DNA from: Bacillota bacterium
GTDB taxonomy: Bacteria > Bacillota > UBA4882 > UBA8346
Assembly: GCA_023426245.1 (NCBI GenBank)
Contig: JAFABB010000050.1
Span: forward strand, 1-64,000
Length of the DNA: 64,000 bases
Direction of reading: 5' to 3'
The position numbers and the translations under genes were made by a program. Positions 44,331-52,012 of the stretch are shown in pieces. The notes under the pieces are model-generated. The model did not search any database. It was not told the DNA's origin and saw only the letters and a list, made by a program, of their open reading frames with translations. Positions within the stretch are counted from its first letter, which is position 1, and each line of letters opens with the position of its first letter.

Positions 44331-45290
44331 TTAGATTTCACCCATGAGTTGGCCCATTTGAGCGATATCATAACCGCCCATTCCGGAAATTTCATTTTTG
44401 AAAGAAGCTGAGGTAATCACGGCGATCAGTTCCTGAAATTGCGGTAGATTCAGGTCGTTTTTCCGGAAAATCAAATCATACCGTTCTTTCTGTAAGGGAA
44501 TAAAATCAATTTTGGGCACTTGTAAAGCTGCTTTTTCGATTCCCACCCCCACATCCGCTTCACCCCGGGCTACACAACTGGCAACCGATAAATGACTGGG
44601 TTCTTCGTTGTTGTAACCGGCAATTTGAGTGGAGGAGATATTCAATTTCCGTAACTGTTCGTCCAGGAGCACCCGGGCGCCGGCGCCACATTCCCGGTTA
44701 ACCATCCGGACGCCGGATTGGGTCAGATCGGTCCAAGATTGAATGGATTTGGGGTTTCCTTTTGCCACATAAAAACCTTCCATTCGGTGGACCAGGTTAT
44801 AGATGAGTAAACGTTGTCCGGGTAATATTTTTCTCACATAGGAGATGTTATATTCACCCGTATCTCCGTCCCAGAGATGAGCGGTGGCCAAGTTGGCCGT
44901 TCCTTGATATAACGCAAAAAGTGCCGGAATACTGCCAAGATATTGCCTAAGGAACCGCAAATGGGGTAACTTCCGTTCGAGATACTTTGTAAGAACATCG
45001 AGTACCACATCTTGGCCGCAGATAATTAACCCATCCTTTAAACCGATTGCGCTCCGGGAGGCGATATCTGCGGTGTTTCGAACAATAGGGGATAGGTTTT
45101 GGATTAAAGCCGGGGTGTCGGATTTAACACTTTGAATATAGCGTTCCAAATCGGAAGCCTCAATCCGGAGCCTTCGTCCAACCTGACAACTGGGCATTTC
45201 CCCTCGCTTTATCATTTGATATACGGTAAAGCGGGATATTTTAAGAATATTGGCTACCTCTTCGGGTGTGTAAATTTGATTATCTGCCAT
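44331..45290 (-). CDS. HTH/periplasmic-binding-like regulator, probable molybdate or tungstate sensor 1
   Basis: Cytoplasmic protein of 319 aa: an excisionase-type HTH at residues 5-55 (YTPEEVANILKISRFTVYQM, then GRRLRIEASDLERY) joined to a ModA/LysR-substrate-like binding domain (GSIPALFALYQGTANLATAH, VAKGNPKSIQSW, GAGARVLLDEQ, GEADVGVGIEKAA). This binding domain is also found fused to MoeA-type proteins and is linked to molybdate or tungstate. It shares the operon with mop and a paralogue and is divergent from modABC. Its own ribosome site is weak; translation is probably coupled to the small gene that overlaps its start. Confidence 0.8.
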   Translation of the reverse strand: MADNQIYTPEEVANILKISRFTVYQMIKRGEMPSCQVGRRLRIEASDLERYIQSVKSDTPALIQNLSPIVRNTADIASRSAIGLKDGLIICGQDVVLDVLTKYLERKLPHLRFLRQYLGSIPALFALYQGTANLATAHLWDGDTGEYNISYVRKILPGQRLLIYNLVHRMEGFYVAKGNPKSIQSWTDLTQSGVRMVNRECGAGARVLLDEQLRKLNISSTQIAGYNNEEPSHLSVASCVARGEADVGVGIEKAALQVPKIDFIPLQKERYDLIFRKNDLNLPQFQELIAVITSASFKNEISGMGGYDIAQMGQLMGEI

Positions 45291-45420
45291 TGACGTTATT
45301 CTCTGTGGAATAGTTTGAAAAGGACTTAAGGAAGCAGGCCAGTTCGTAAACTTTAGGGATCACATTTGAATGCTGAACAAGATGGTTCCGGAGTTTGAAT
45401 GTGATTTGCCGACCGTCCAT
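45280..45420 (-). CDS. small protein of 46 aa between the two regulators
   Basis: An open frame from ATG at 45420 (MDGRQITFKLRNHLVQHSNV, then IPKVYELACFLKSF) to TAA at 45280-45282, 46 aa. AAAGGAGG lies eight bases before the ATG, an ideal ribosome site that no other gene uses. Its end overlaps the first 11 bases of the downstream regulator, so it may be a leader that couples translation, or a real small protein. No domain is recognised. Confidence 0.6.
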   Translation of the reverse strand: MDGRQITFKLRNHLVQHSNVIPKVYELACFLKSFSNYSTENNVNGR

Positions 45421-45460
45421 ATGAAATCCTCCTTTTGATAATTCTAACGGACCGAAATGA

Positions 45461-46396
45461 TTAAAGTTCGGCCATTAATTTACCCATTTCCGATATATCA
45501 TAACCGCCCATTCCGGCCACTTCATTTCGAAACGTTGTCGAATGCAAAATCGCAATAACCTTTTGAAAATGGGGTTTTACCAAATCTTCCTTCCTCATCA
45601 CCAAATCGTAGCGTTCCTTTTGCAATGGCACAAACTCGATCCCTGCAACTTGGAAGGCGCCTTTCTCCGTCCCGAGCCCCACATCGGCCTCACCCCTTGC
45701 GATGGAACTGGCAACCGCTAGATGGCTTGTTTCTTCATGAGAGTAACCCAGTACGGAAGTTGATTCGATACCCAAGTTCCGGAATTGTTCATCCAGGAGC
45801 ACCCGGGCTCCCGAACCACATTCCCGGTTGACAAAACGAACTTCCGGGCGGGTTAAATCATTCCAGGTTCGGATGGATTTGGGATTGCTTTTGGCCACGT
45901 AAAATCCCTCATACCGGTAAAGCAAATTGTAGATGACAGTTTTTTGCCCCGGTAAGAGTCGCCGGACATAGGCTGTGTTATAGTCTCCGCTGTCGCCGTC
46001 CCAAAGGTGGGCGGTGGCGAGATTGGCGCTTCCTTTATATAATTCCAACAAACCGGGAATGCTGCCGATATAGTGGCGTAAAAAACGAAGCTGCGGCAAC
46101 GCCGTTTGAAGATGACGGGCTAAAATATCAAGCACCATATCCTGGCCGCAGATAATTAATCCTTCGTCGAGGTTCACCAGAGACTGCGCTGCCTTGACTG
46201 TGCTTTGGGTCAGCGTAGGCGGGCAGCCTTTGGCATTTTGTTTGTAACGTTCCAGATCCTCCGGTTCGACGCGGACCTTGCGCCCAATATGATATGCGGT
46301 CAATTCACCCCGTTTGATCAATTCATAGACGGTGAACCGGGATATTTTTAAAATCTTTGCAACTTCCTCGGGGGTGTAAGAACTTTCGTCGCTCAA
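45461..46396 (-). CDS. HTH/periplasmic-binding-like regulator, probable molybdate or tungstate sensor 2
   Basis: Paralogue of the previous regulator, 311 aa, same two-domain layout (YTPEEVAKILKISRFTVYEL; GRKVRVEPEDLERY; GSIPGLLELYKGSANLATAH; GSGARVLLDEQFR; GEADVGLGTEKGA). The start is TTG at 46396, set by GGAGGAAA. The recognition parts of the two HTHs are very similar, so they may share operators or form mixed dimers, while the sensor parts could differ in oxyanion preference (inference). Confidence 0.8.
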   Translation of the reverse strand: MSDESSYTPEEVAKILKISRFTVYELIKRGELTAYHIGRKVRVEPEDLERYKQNAKGCPPTLTQSTVKAAQSLVNLDEGLIICGQDMVLDILARHLQTALPQLRFLRHYIGSIPGLLELYKGSANLATAHLWDGDSGDYNTAYVRRLLPGQKTVIYNLLYRYEGFYVAKSNPKSIRTWNDLTRPEVRFVNRECGSGARVLLDEQFRNLGIESTSVLGYSHEETSHLAVASSIARGEADVGLGTEKGAFQVAGIEFVPLQKERYDLVMRKEDLVKPHFQKVIAILHSTTFRNEVAGMGGYDISEMGKLMAEL

Positions 46397-46438
46397 AATT
46401 TCCTCCGCTTAAAAAAGAGAATGTCGAAAACGATAAGA

Positions 46439-46645
46439 TTATTCTTTCGCCAGCATCACCGAGGTGGATTTGATCAAGGCAATGATATCATCGCCCGACT
46501 TAATGTTAAGTTCTTCGATGGAATCAACAGTGACTACAGAAACGATTCTTTCGCCTTTATAATCAAGCACTACTTTGGCCATGACTTCCCCTTTGACAAC
46601 TTCTTTGACAACAGCTTTCAATTGATTTCTACCACTGATTTTCAT
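46439..46645 (-). CDS. mop: molbindin (Mop, single TOBE domain)
   Basis: Molybdate-binding storage or buffering protein of 68 aa: SGRNQLKAVVKEVVKGEVMA, KVVLDYKGERIVSVVT, LNIKSGDDIIALIKSTSVML. This is the Mop/TOBE fold that binds oxyanions in oligomers. AGGAGGA precedes the ATG. It is first in the operon with the two regulators and divergent from modA. ModC in this cluster lacks its usual TOBE tail, so this free domain may take over some of that sensing. Confidence 0.9.
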   Translation of the reverse strand: MKISGRNQLKAVVKEVVKGEVMAKVVLDYKGERIVSVVTVDSIEELNIKSGDDIIALIKSTSVMLAKE

Positions 46646-46760
46646 AGTCGAAATCCTCCTTGTTAATATAATCCATTATTGTGACGAAGTTTACCGGCGT
46701 TTATACCGGATTCGTACAAAAATAAAATGTTATGTCTATGTAAGTTTTGTAATTTTACTA

Positions 46761-46789
46761 TTGTAATTTATTATAACATAAAATAAAAT
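46761..46789 (+). promoter_or_regulatory. modA promoter
   Basis: TTGTAA (46761-46766), 17 bp, TAAAAT (46784-46789) is a plausible sigma-A promoter in a very AT-rich divergent region (46646-46946). Just after the likely start lies ATATTAGTTTTGATAG and TTATGTTAGTTG, whose TTAGTT words recall the repeat after the anfH start. The region probably holds the operators of the HTH/PBP regulators for both directions. Confidence 0.5.
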
Positions 46790-46946
46790 AATGACATATA
46801 TTAGTTTTGATAGTTTATGTTAGTTGTTGTTGATAGAAGCCCGTTCAAAAGTCGTTTGGAACAGGGAAGGAGGTAATGCTCGTATTAACATAACATTCCT
46901 TCGGTACATTTTAAATTTCAAAAAAAATAAAATTGAGGTGATCCTG

Positions 46947-47720
46947 ATGAATAAGAAAATTGTTGCATTGTTTTTATTGGTGAGTATGTTGCTTTTCGGA
47001 ACGCTGGCTATTTTCGCCGCCGACCCGGTTGAGATGAATGTTTCGGCAGCTGCCAGCCTAAAGGATGCTTTGCTGGAGATCCAGAAACTTTACGCGGTGA
47101 AACAACCGAAGGTCAAGATTAATTTCAATTTCGGATCGTCCGGCAAACTACAAACCCAGATTGAACAGGGTGCTCCGGCCGATCTCTTCATTTCCGCGGC
47201 GGTCAAGCAAATGGATGCCTTGGACAAAGAAAACCTGATTGTTAGGAAAACTCGGAAAGACATATTAGTCAATCAGTTAACGCTAATTATCCCCAAAGAT
47301 TCCCCACTGAATATTAAGGATTTTAAAGATTTAACCCGGGAAGATGTAAAGAAGATCGGCACTGGCGCTCCAGAGTCCGTTCCGGCTGGTCAGTATGCTC
47401 AGGATGTATTCAAATATATGAACATCACCGATGCCGTAAAGGAGAAATTGGTCTTTGGCACGGATGTAAGAGCGGTTCTGACTTATGTGGAAACCGGAAA
47501 TGTCGATGCCGGAATCGTTTACAAAACAGATGCCCTAATTAGCGACAAAATTAAAATTGTTGCTACAGCCCCGGCTGGATCCCACGAACCGATTGTTTAT
47601 CCGGCGGCCCTTTTGACCAATGCCGCCCAACCGAAAGTGGCGGCGAAATTTTATGCATATTTGACAAGCGCCGATGGGAAGAAAGTTTTTGAGAAGTATG
47701 GTTTTTCAGTAAAAAAGTGA
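46947..47720 (+). CDS. modA: molybdate ABC transporter binding protein
   Basis: Secreted binding protein of 257 aa with signal peptide at about 1-24 (MNKKIVALFLLVSMLLFG... ending IFA). Molybdate-site motifs are VSAAASLKDAL, FNFGSSGKLQTQIEQGAPAD, LFISAA and ESVPAGQYAQ. TTGAGGTGATCC precedes the ATG at 46947; a longer frame to 46824 lacks a site. It captures molybdate, and possibly tungstate, for ModBC. Confidence 0.92.
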   Translation: MNKKIVALFLLVSMLLFGTLAIFAADPVEMNVSAAASLKDALLEIQKLYAVKQPKVKINFNFGSSGKLQTQIEQGAPADLFISAAVKQMDALDKENLIVRKTRKDILVNQLTLIIPKDSPLNIKDFKDLTREDVKKIGTGAPESVPAGQYAQDVFKYMNITDAVKEKLVFGTDVRAVLTYVETGNVDAGIVYKTDALISDKIKIVATAPAGSHEPIVYPAALLTNAAQPKVAAKFYAYLTSADGKKVFEKYGFSVKK

Positions 47721-47737
47721 TGATTGGGTGAAAATCG

Positions 47738-48418
47738 ATGTTTGACTGGCAGCCTGTTTTTCTTTCCTTTAAAATCTCTGCAATTGCCTTAGTGTTTGTA
47801 GTGGGAATCGGTATTTTAATCGCTTACTTGATGGTAAGGGGCAGCTTCCCGGGGAAAGATTTGATTGAAACTTTGATCACTTTACCGCTGGTATTGCCTC
47901 CGGTAGTGACCGGTTTTACTTTGCTGTTGCTTTTTGGCAGGCAAGGACCACTGGGCCGCCTGTTGAACAGTGCGTTTCACACGCAGATTGTGTTCACGCC
48001 ATGCGCCGCCGTTGTGGCGGCGTTGGTGGTTTCCTTACCGTTGATGTATCAAAGCGCCAAGGCTGCTTTTCAGACCGTCGACCGCCATCTGGAGGATGTG
48101 GCCCGGACCTTAAAGGCCGGTGAAAGCAAAGTCTTTTTCACGGTTACTCTTCCTCTTGCGTGGCCGGGTTTATTGTCCGGAATCATCTTGTCTTTTTCGA
48201 GAGCATTGGGAGAGTTTGGCGCCACGGCTATGGTAGCAGGTAATATCCCGGGAAAAACCCAGACCATTCCGGTAGCGATATTTTTTGCCTCGGAAAGTAA
48301 TGATCTGAAAACAGCAGGCCTTTATGTTCTGATTATCAGTTTGGTGACTTTTGTAATGGTCTTCGGTGTCAACCGATGGTCCAGAAATAAAATGGCGCGT
48401 TGGGCCAAAAAGGGGTGA
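47738..48418 (+). CDS. modB: molybdate ABC transporter permease
   Basis: Membrane permease of 226 aa with five or six spans: LPLVLPPVVTGFTLL and the EAA loop DVARTLKAGESKVFFTVTLP, ending GEFGATAMVAGNIPGKTQTI. It follows modA by 17 bp and precedes modC by 5 bp. Confidence 0.92.
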   Translation: MFDWQPVFLSFKISAIALVFVVGIGILIAYLMVRGSFPGKDLIETLITLPLVLPPVVTGFTLLLLFGRQGPLGRLLNSAFHTQIVFTPCAAVVAALVVSLPLMYQSAKAAFQTVDRHLEDVARTLKAGESKVFFTVTLPLAWPGLLSGIILSFSRALGEFGATAMVAGNIPGKTQTIPVAIFFASESNDLKTAGLYVLIISLVTFVMVFGVNRWSRNKMARWAKKG

Positions 48419-48423
48419 GGGTC

Positions 48424-49059
48424 ATGTTAGCCATAGCCATTCGGAAACAATTACCGGAGTTTGAATTGCAAATTGAATTTACAGTTTCCAATCATATCAC
48501 TGTGCTCTTCGGCCCTTCCGGCTGCGGAAAAACTACGATACTCCGTTGTATTGCCGGGCTCGCCAAACCGGACCAGGGGAAAATGACCCTGGATCAAAAT
48601 ATTCTGTATGATTCAGGCGCGAATGTCTTCATGCCCCCTAGGCTCCGGGATGTCGGTTATGTTTTTCAGGAATATGCCTTATTTCCGCATATGGATGTAG
48701 AGAAAAATATCTTATACAGTATCAAGGACATCCATGAACAAACGCGGCTGGAGTTTAAAAGACTGACGGAGTTATTAAAAATAGATTCCATGTTGCATCG
48801 CTATCCATCGGAATTATCGGGAGGAGAGCAACAACGGGTGGCGCTGGCAAGAGCATTAATGGCCAAACCGAAAATACTTTTACTGGATGAGCCGTTTTCT
48901 GCCCTGGATAATAACATTCGCTGCCAGTTGCAGGATGAATTGTTGAGTATGCAGCAGATCTGGCAGATACCTTTTGTTTTGGTCACCCATGATCAACAGG
49001 AAGCGGAGAAACTCGGCGAAGAGATCATTTATATGAGCCGGGGACGAAAAGTAGCATAA
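48424..49059 (+). CDS. modC: molybdate ABC transporter ATPase without TOBE domain
   Basis: ATPase of 211 aa: Walker A GPSGCGKTT, Q-loop FQEYALFPH, signature LSGGEQQRVALARAL, Walker B LLLDEPFSALD and H-loop VTHD. Usual ModC has about 350 aa because of C-terminal TOBE domains that sense molybdate; here the protein stops right after the ATPase core. GGGGTGAGGG precedes the ATG at 48424. Confidence 0.9.
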   Translation: MLAIAIRKQLPEFELQIEFTVSNHITVLFGPSGCGKTTILRCIAGLAKPDQGKMTLDQNILYDSGANVFMPPRLRDVGYVFQEYALFPHMDVEKNILYSIKDIHEQTRLEFKRLTELLKIDSMLHRYPSELSGGEQQRVALARALMAKPKILLLDEPFSALDNNIRCQLQDELLSMQQIWQIPFVLVTHDQQEAEKLGEEIIYMSRGRKVA

Positions 49060-49210
49060 AGATTGCGGGTTTATATGTTTGAAGAAGAAATACCATTCGG
49101 AACGGCGGCGTGTGCGAGGCATTAAACCCGGTAGATTGCTTTCCCCAAACATAAAAACCGGCCTCTATGTCTGCGGCGCCTTGGTGTCAATGTCCCTGCG
49201 GTCATTTTTT
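49060..49210. other. gap after modC with an imperfect inverted repeat
   Basis: GGTTTATATGTTTG (49068-49081) and CAAACATAAAAACC (49146-49159) are inverted copies with one mismatch enclosing 64 bp. No gene is seen. It could be a decayed miniature element or a long-range RNA stem. Confidence 0.35.
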
Positions 49211-49380
49211 AACGTCGGAAAGAATGATTTTCGAATAAAATCGATTCCTTAACAACAAAAAAAGATCATTTTCGAACAGAAACGATGCATTGGATGACGG
49301 AAAGAATGATTTCCGTGACAAAATGAATTCCTTGGATGACGGAAAGAATGATTTCCATGACAGAATGAATTTAAAGCACG
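49211..49380. repeat. 42-bp (2 x 21) tandem repeat, four units
   Basis: The word AAAGAATGATTT or a variant recurs with its G at 49222, 49264, 49304 and 49346, spacing 42, 40 and 42 bp. The last two units are nearly identical (GGATGACGGAAAGAATGATT at 49292 and 49334). The half-period is 21 bp, as in the array at 242-430, but the sequence differs. There is no open frame with a ribosome site. Confidence 0.8.
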
Positions 49381-49585
49381 GACTATGAAAGGAACAAGTT
49401 TTAAACTGACTGAGAGTTAATGGTTATGGCCATATTTCAGTGTATCGTTCCTCATTCCAAATTCGTTCGGATTATTGCGGAGTCTGCCATTTTCATGCAA
49501 TAAGATTACAAAAACTCATTCCATGTTTTTTAAAATTCCATAATATAGTTAAGGGAACCTCAAACTGATGTTGGAGGTGAAATGA

Positions 49586-49696
49586 ATGAGTGATGTAAAT
49601 GCCGAGCAAGGTTGGGGCGGCGGGTGTTGGTGGATTATATGGATTATCATCATCATCATCATCTTATGCTGCTTCTGCGGTGGCGGTTTTATTTAA
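49586..49696 (+). CDS. 36-aa Gly/Ile/Cys-rich membrane peptide
   Basis: ATG at 49586 with TTGGAGGTG seven bases upstream opens a frame of 36 codons: MSDVNAEQGWGGGCWW, a stretch of about 12 Ile/Trp, LCCFCGGGFI, stop. It resembles the small hydrophobic YjcZ-type peptides of spore formers in layout but was not matched to a family. Three clustered Cys are unusual. Confidence 0.65.
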   Translation: MSDVNAEQGWGGGCWWIIWIIIIIIILCCFCGGGFI

Positions 49697-50284
49697 ATGA
49701 CCGGAACCATCCAAAAAATTTATAGTCCGTAAATTAATGTTTTATCCTTTCCAAGGCTTATACTGCCTATCACACAAAATTTTTTCCATCCTAAAAGTAG
49801 AAAAGAGGCCTTTCGGAGACTTTCGCTTAAAAGGGATACGAAACGGGTTTCCTATCCAAAATGAGAAGTTGGATTCCCAATTCATGAGGAGAGTCGACGG
49901 TGACCTCTTTTTTTTATTGCTTAAGCCCCGGAGCGATTTTAGGAATTGTTTGATGGTTACAAGATGGAGTGGAGGTTTTTGGACAATGAAACTTTTTAAC
50001 CCAGGCCTCGTTGATAGGAGTATCAACGCTTTCTTCTTTTGCGAGTTTTTCCGTGCGATAGCGTGAGCGCGGGCTTTTTGCGGTAGTAGGAGCTTATTTT
50101 ATCTTTGGATACATTGGATTTTTTATCGTAATTCTTAATTGGCATTTGAATTGCGATCACGGTTTTCCAATTTTTGGTTGTAGATTTTTGTCGATTTTTA
50201 ACGATATACCTTTGTTTTCCAAAGGTATTTTTGAAATGGTGGCGAATTGATAAATGACATCGTTTGTTTGAAAGGAGAGTTTCA
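49697..50284. other. non-coding gap with structured segments
   Basis: No convincing gene. 49801-49918 begins AAAAGAGGCC and ends GACCTCTTTTTTTT, so the two ends can pair and finish in a T run like an intrinsic terminator; GGGATACGAAACGGG and CCTATCC lie inside. A perfect GTTGATA-GGAG-TATCAAC hairpin is near 50009-50026. Open frames on both strands here lack ribosome sites. Confidence 0.35.
50206..50233 (+). terminator. hairpin plus T run upstream of the 67-aa gene
   Basis: ATACCTTTG (50206-50214) pairs with CAAAGGTAT (50220-50228), followed by TTTTTG. It ends a short upstream transcript or acts as an attenuator. Confidence 0.55.
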
Positions 50285-50488
50285 TTGGCATCTGCAATAC
50301 GGAATCGAAAATTAAATCCCAATTGGGATAGTTTGTTAAGTCTTGAACAACGGCAACTTCTCGTGAAACCTGGGATGGGTCTTTCCCAAACTCTCCCTTA
50401 CTTAGAAGCGGAAGAGGTAAAAGAATGGATGGATACCATTCTTAATTGTTTACACAAACTTGAAGAAAGGTTCAATTTGGAGAACTGA
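50285..50488 (+). CDS. hypothetical protein of 67 aa
   Basis: TTG start at 50285 behind GAAAGGAGAG; 67 aa, soluble, mixed charge (SAIRNRKLNPNWDSLL ... YLEAEEVKEWMDTI ... LHKLEERFNLEN), probably helical. A good terminator follows at 50501, which supports a real transcript. No family recognised. Confidence 0.5.
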   Translation: MASAIRNRKLNPNWDSLLSLEQRQLLVKPGMGLSQTLPYLEAEEVKEWMDTILNCLHKLEERFNLEN

Positions 50489-50500
50489 TGAGTCTATTTT

Positions 50501-50525
50501 CGCTGCCTGCAGGGCGGCGTTTTTT
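50501..50525 (+). terminator. intrinsic terminator
   Basis: CGCTGCC (50501-50507) pairs with GGGCGGCG (50512-50519), then TTTTTT. It ends the 67-aa gene. Confidence 0.8.
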
Positions 50526-50732
50526 ATGGGATATGATTTTCGAACCCGAATCGTTTCTGATCTCCGATGTCGATTTATGAGAATTTCATTTTGGCATCAT
50601 ATTTTATGGAATAAACTTAATGGGGTGATGCACGAATGGCATCCAGAAATTGAATCACAATGAGGGTAAGCTCCGAATTCAGCTCAGAGAGAACTTATCG
50701 CCAAACCCGGATATTAGAAAGTTTATGGATGA

Positions 50733-50761
50733 TTGACAGTCCAGGGGCATCATTTTATAAT
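50733..50761 (+). promoter_or_regulatory. perfect consensus promoter of the molybdenum cofactor operon
   Basis: TTGACA (50733-50738), 17 bp, TATAAT (50756-50761). The next gene starts at 50967, so the leader is about 200 nt, long enough for a regulatory RNA. It carries a strong hairpin at 50847. Confidence 0.75.
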
Positions 50762-50846
50762 AGAATTAGCGCTCTGGTATTATCAAGATGAAGTGTTTTT
50801 TTACAAAGATGGATTTGTTATCTTTCTCGAGATGATGAATTTTTCA

Positions 50847-50875
50847 AGGGGACGGAATAAAAGATTCCGTCCCCT
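50847..50875 (+). repeat. REP-like perfect hairpin in the leader
   Basis: AGGGGACGGAAT (50847-50858) and ATTCCGTCCCCT (50864-50875) are perfect inverted arms with a 5-nt loop and no T run. GGGGACGG...CCGTCCCC hairpins are common extragenic palindromes of clostridial genomes, so it may be a REP rather than a riboswitch part. 50489-50732 holds the preceding terminator and otherwise nothing clear. Confidence 0.6.
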
Positions 50876-50966
50876 ATTCCTACAGTTTGGATCGGGTTTT
50901 TCAATTCTTACACACACTTTGATGTGAAAGTATTATCCATGCTCTTTTTTTGATACGGAGGATTAT

Positions 50967-51995
50967 ATGAAACAAATCAAAACAACCGACGCAGTGGGTC
51001 ATGTCCTCTGCCATGATTTGACGCAAATTATCAAAGGGGAAAAAAATGGTCCGGTTTTCCGTAAAGGGCATATCGTTACCGAGGAAGATATTCCGGTGCT
51101 GCTTTCAATTGGGAAAGAACATTTATATGTCTGGGAGAAGCAACCGGGCATGCTGCATGAGAATGAGGCGGCAGAAATTCTGTTGAGTATATGCAAAAAT
51201 AGATATATGAGTTCGACCCCTGTCAAAGAGGGTAAGATTGAACTTCTTGCCGCAGTGGATGGCTTATTTAAGGTTGATGTGGAAAGGCTTAACCGTATTA
51301 ATGCTCTGGGTAAAATGATTATTGCCACCCGCCATGGCAATTTTGCAGTATCCGAAGGAATGAAACTGGCCGGGATGCGTGTTGTTCCACTGGTAATCGG
51401 AGAAGCTGAAATGAAGGAAGCATTGGCGATCGCAGATAACAAGCCTTTGTTGCAAATTTTGCCTTTTGGAAATAAAAAAGCCGGAATTGTTACAACGGGA
51501 AATGAAGTTTTCTACGGCCGGATTCAAGATACTTTTGGTCCGGTCATCCGCCAAAAATTGGCCGAATATCATGTTGAGATTTTGGGTCAGGACATTGTAG
51601 GAGACAAACCGGAGAATATTACCCACGCAATTCTTGGTTATATCGACCGAGAAGCTGATTTTGTCATATGTACGGGAGGAATGAGCGTCGATCCGGACGA
51701 TACCACTCCCGCTGCCATCAGAAATACCGGTGCCGAACTTGTCTCATACGGTGCTCCGGTTTTGCCGGGGGCTATGTTCTTGCTGGCTTATTACCCCTTA
51801 CCTTCCAAGAGGATTCCCATTATCGGTTTGCCTGGATGTGTTATGTATGCCAGGCGCACAATTTTTGATATGGTACTGCCTCGTATCATGGCGGATGATA
51901 TATTGACAGCCAACGATTTGATCCGTTTAGGTCATGGCGGATTATGTTTAAACTGTGAGGTTTGCACCTTTCCTAATTGCGGCTTTGGTAAGTAA
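50967..51995 (+). CDS. MoeA-like molybdopterin-binding protein
   Basis: Protein of 342 aa with a MogA/MoeA-type molybdopterin-binding domain in the second half: GIVTTGNEVFYGRIQDTFGP, VICTGGMSVDPDDTTPAAI, PVLPGAMFLLAYY, IIGLPGCVMYARRTIFDMVL. The N-terminal part (TTDAVGHVLCHDLTQII) is MoeA-like but shortened. It ends with a Cys-rich tail, CLNCEVCTFPNCGFGK, not found in ordinary MoeA. Such proteins accompany genes of the xanthine dehydrogenase type, fitting XdhC at 54115. ATACGGAGGAT precedes the ATG. Confidence 0.8.
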   Translation: MKQIKTTDAVGHVLCHDLTQIIKGEKNGPVFRKGHIVTEEDIPVLLSIGKEHLYVWEKQPGMLHENEAAEILLSICKNRYMSSTPVKEGKIELLAAVDGLFKVDVERLNRINALGKMIIATRHGNFAVSEGMKLAGMRVVPLVIGEAEMKEALAIADNKPLLQILPFGNKKAGIVTTGNEVFYGRIQDTFGPVIRQKLAEYHVEILGQDIVGDKPENITHAILGYIDREADFVICTGGMSVDPDDTTPAAIRNTGAELVSYGAPVLPGAMFLLAYYPLPSKRIPIIGLPGCVMYARRTIFDMVLPRIMADDILTANDLIRLGHGGLCLNCEVCTFPNCGFGK

Positions 51996-52012
51996 AGAGC
52001 GGAGGGAATCCT

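Noticed and set aside
49737..50322. Open frames of about 100 aa on both strands
   Set aside because: No ribosome sites, odd composition, and overlap with hairpins.
50847..50875. Intrinsic terminator
   Set aside because: The hairpin is perfect but has no T run after it on either strand; it looks more like an extragenic palindrome.
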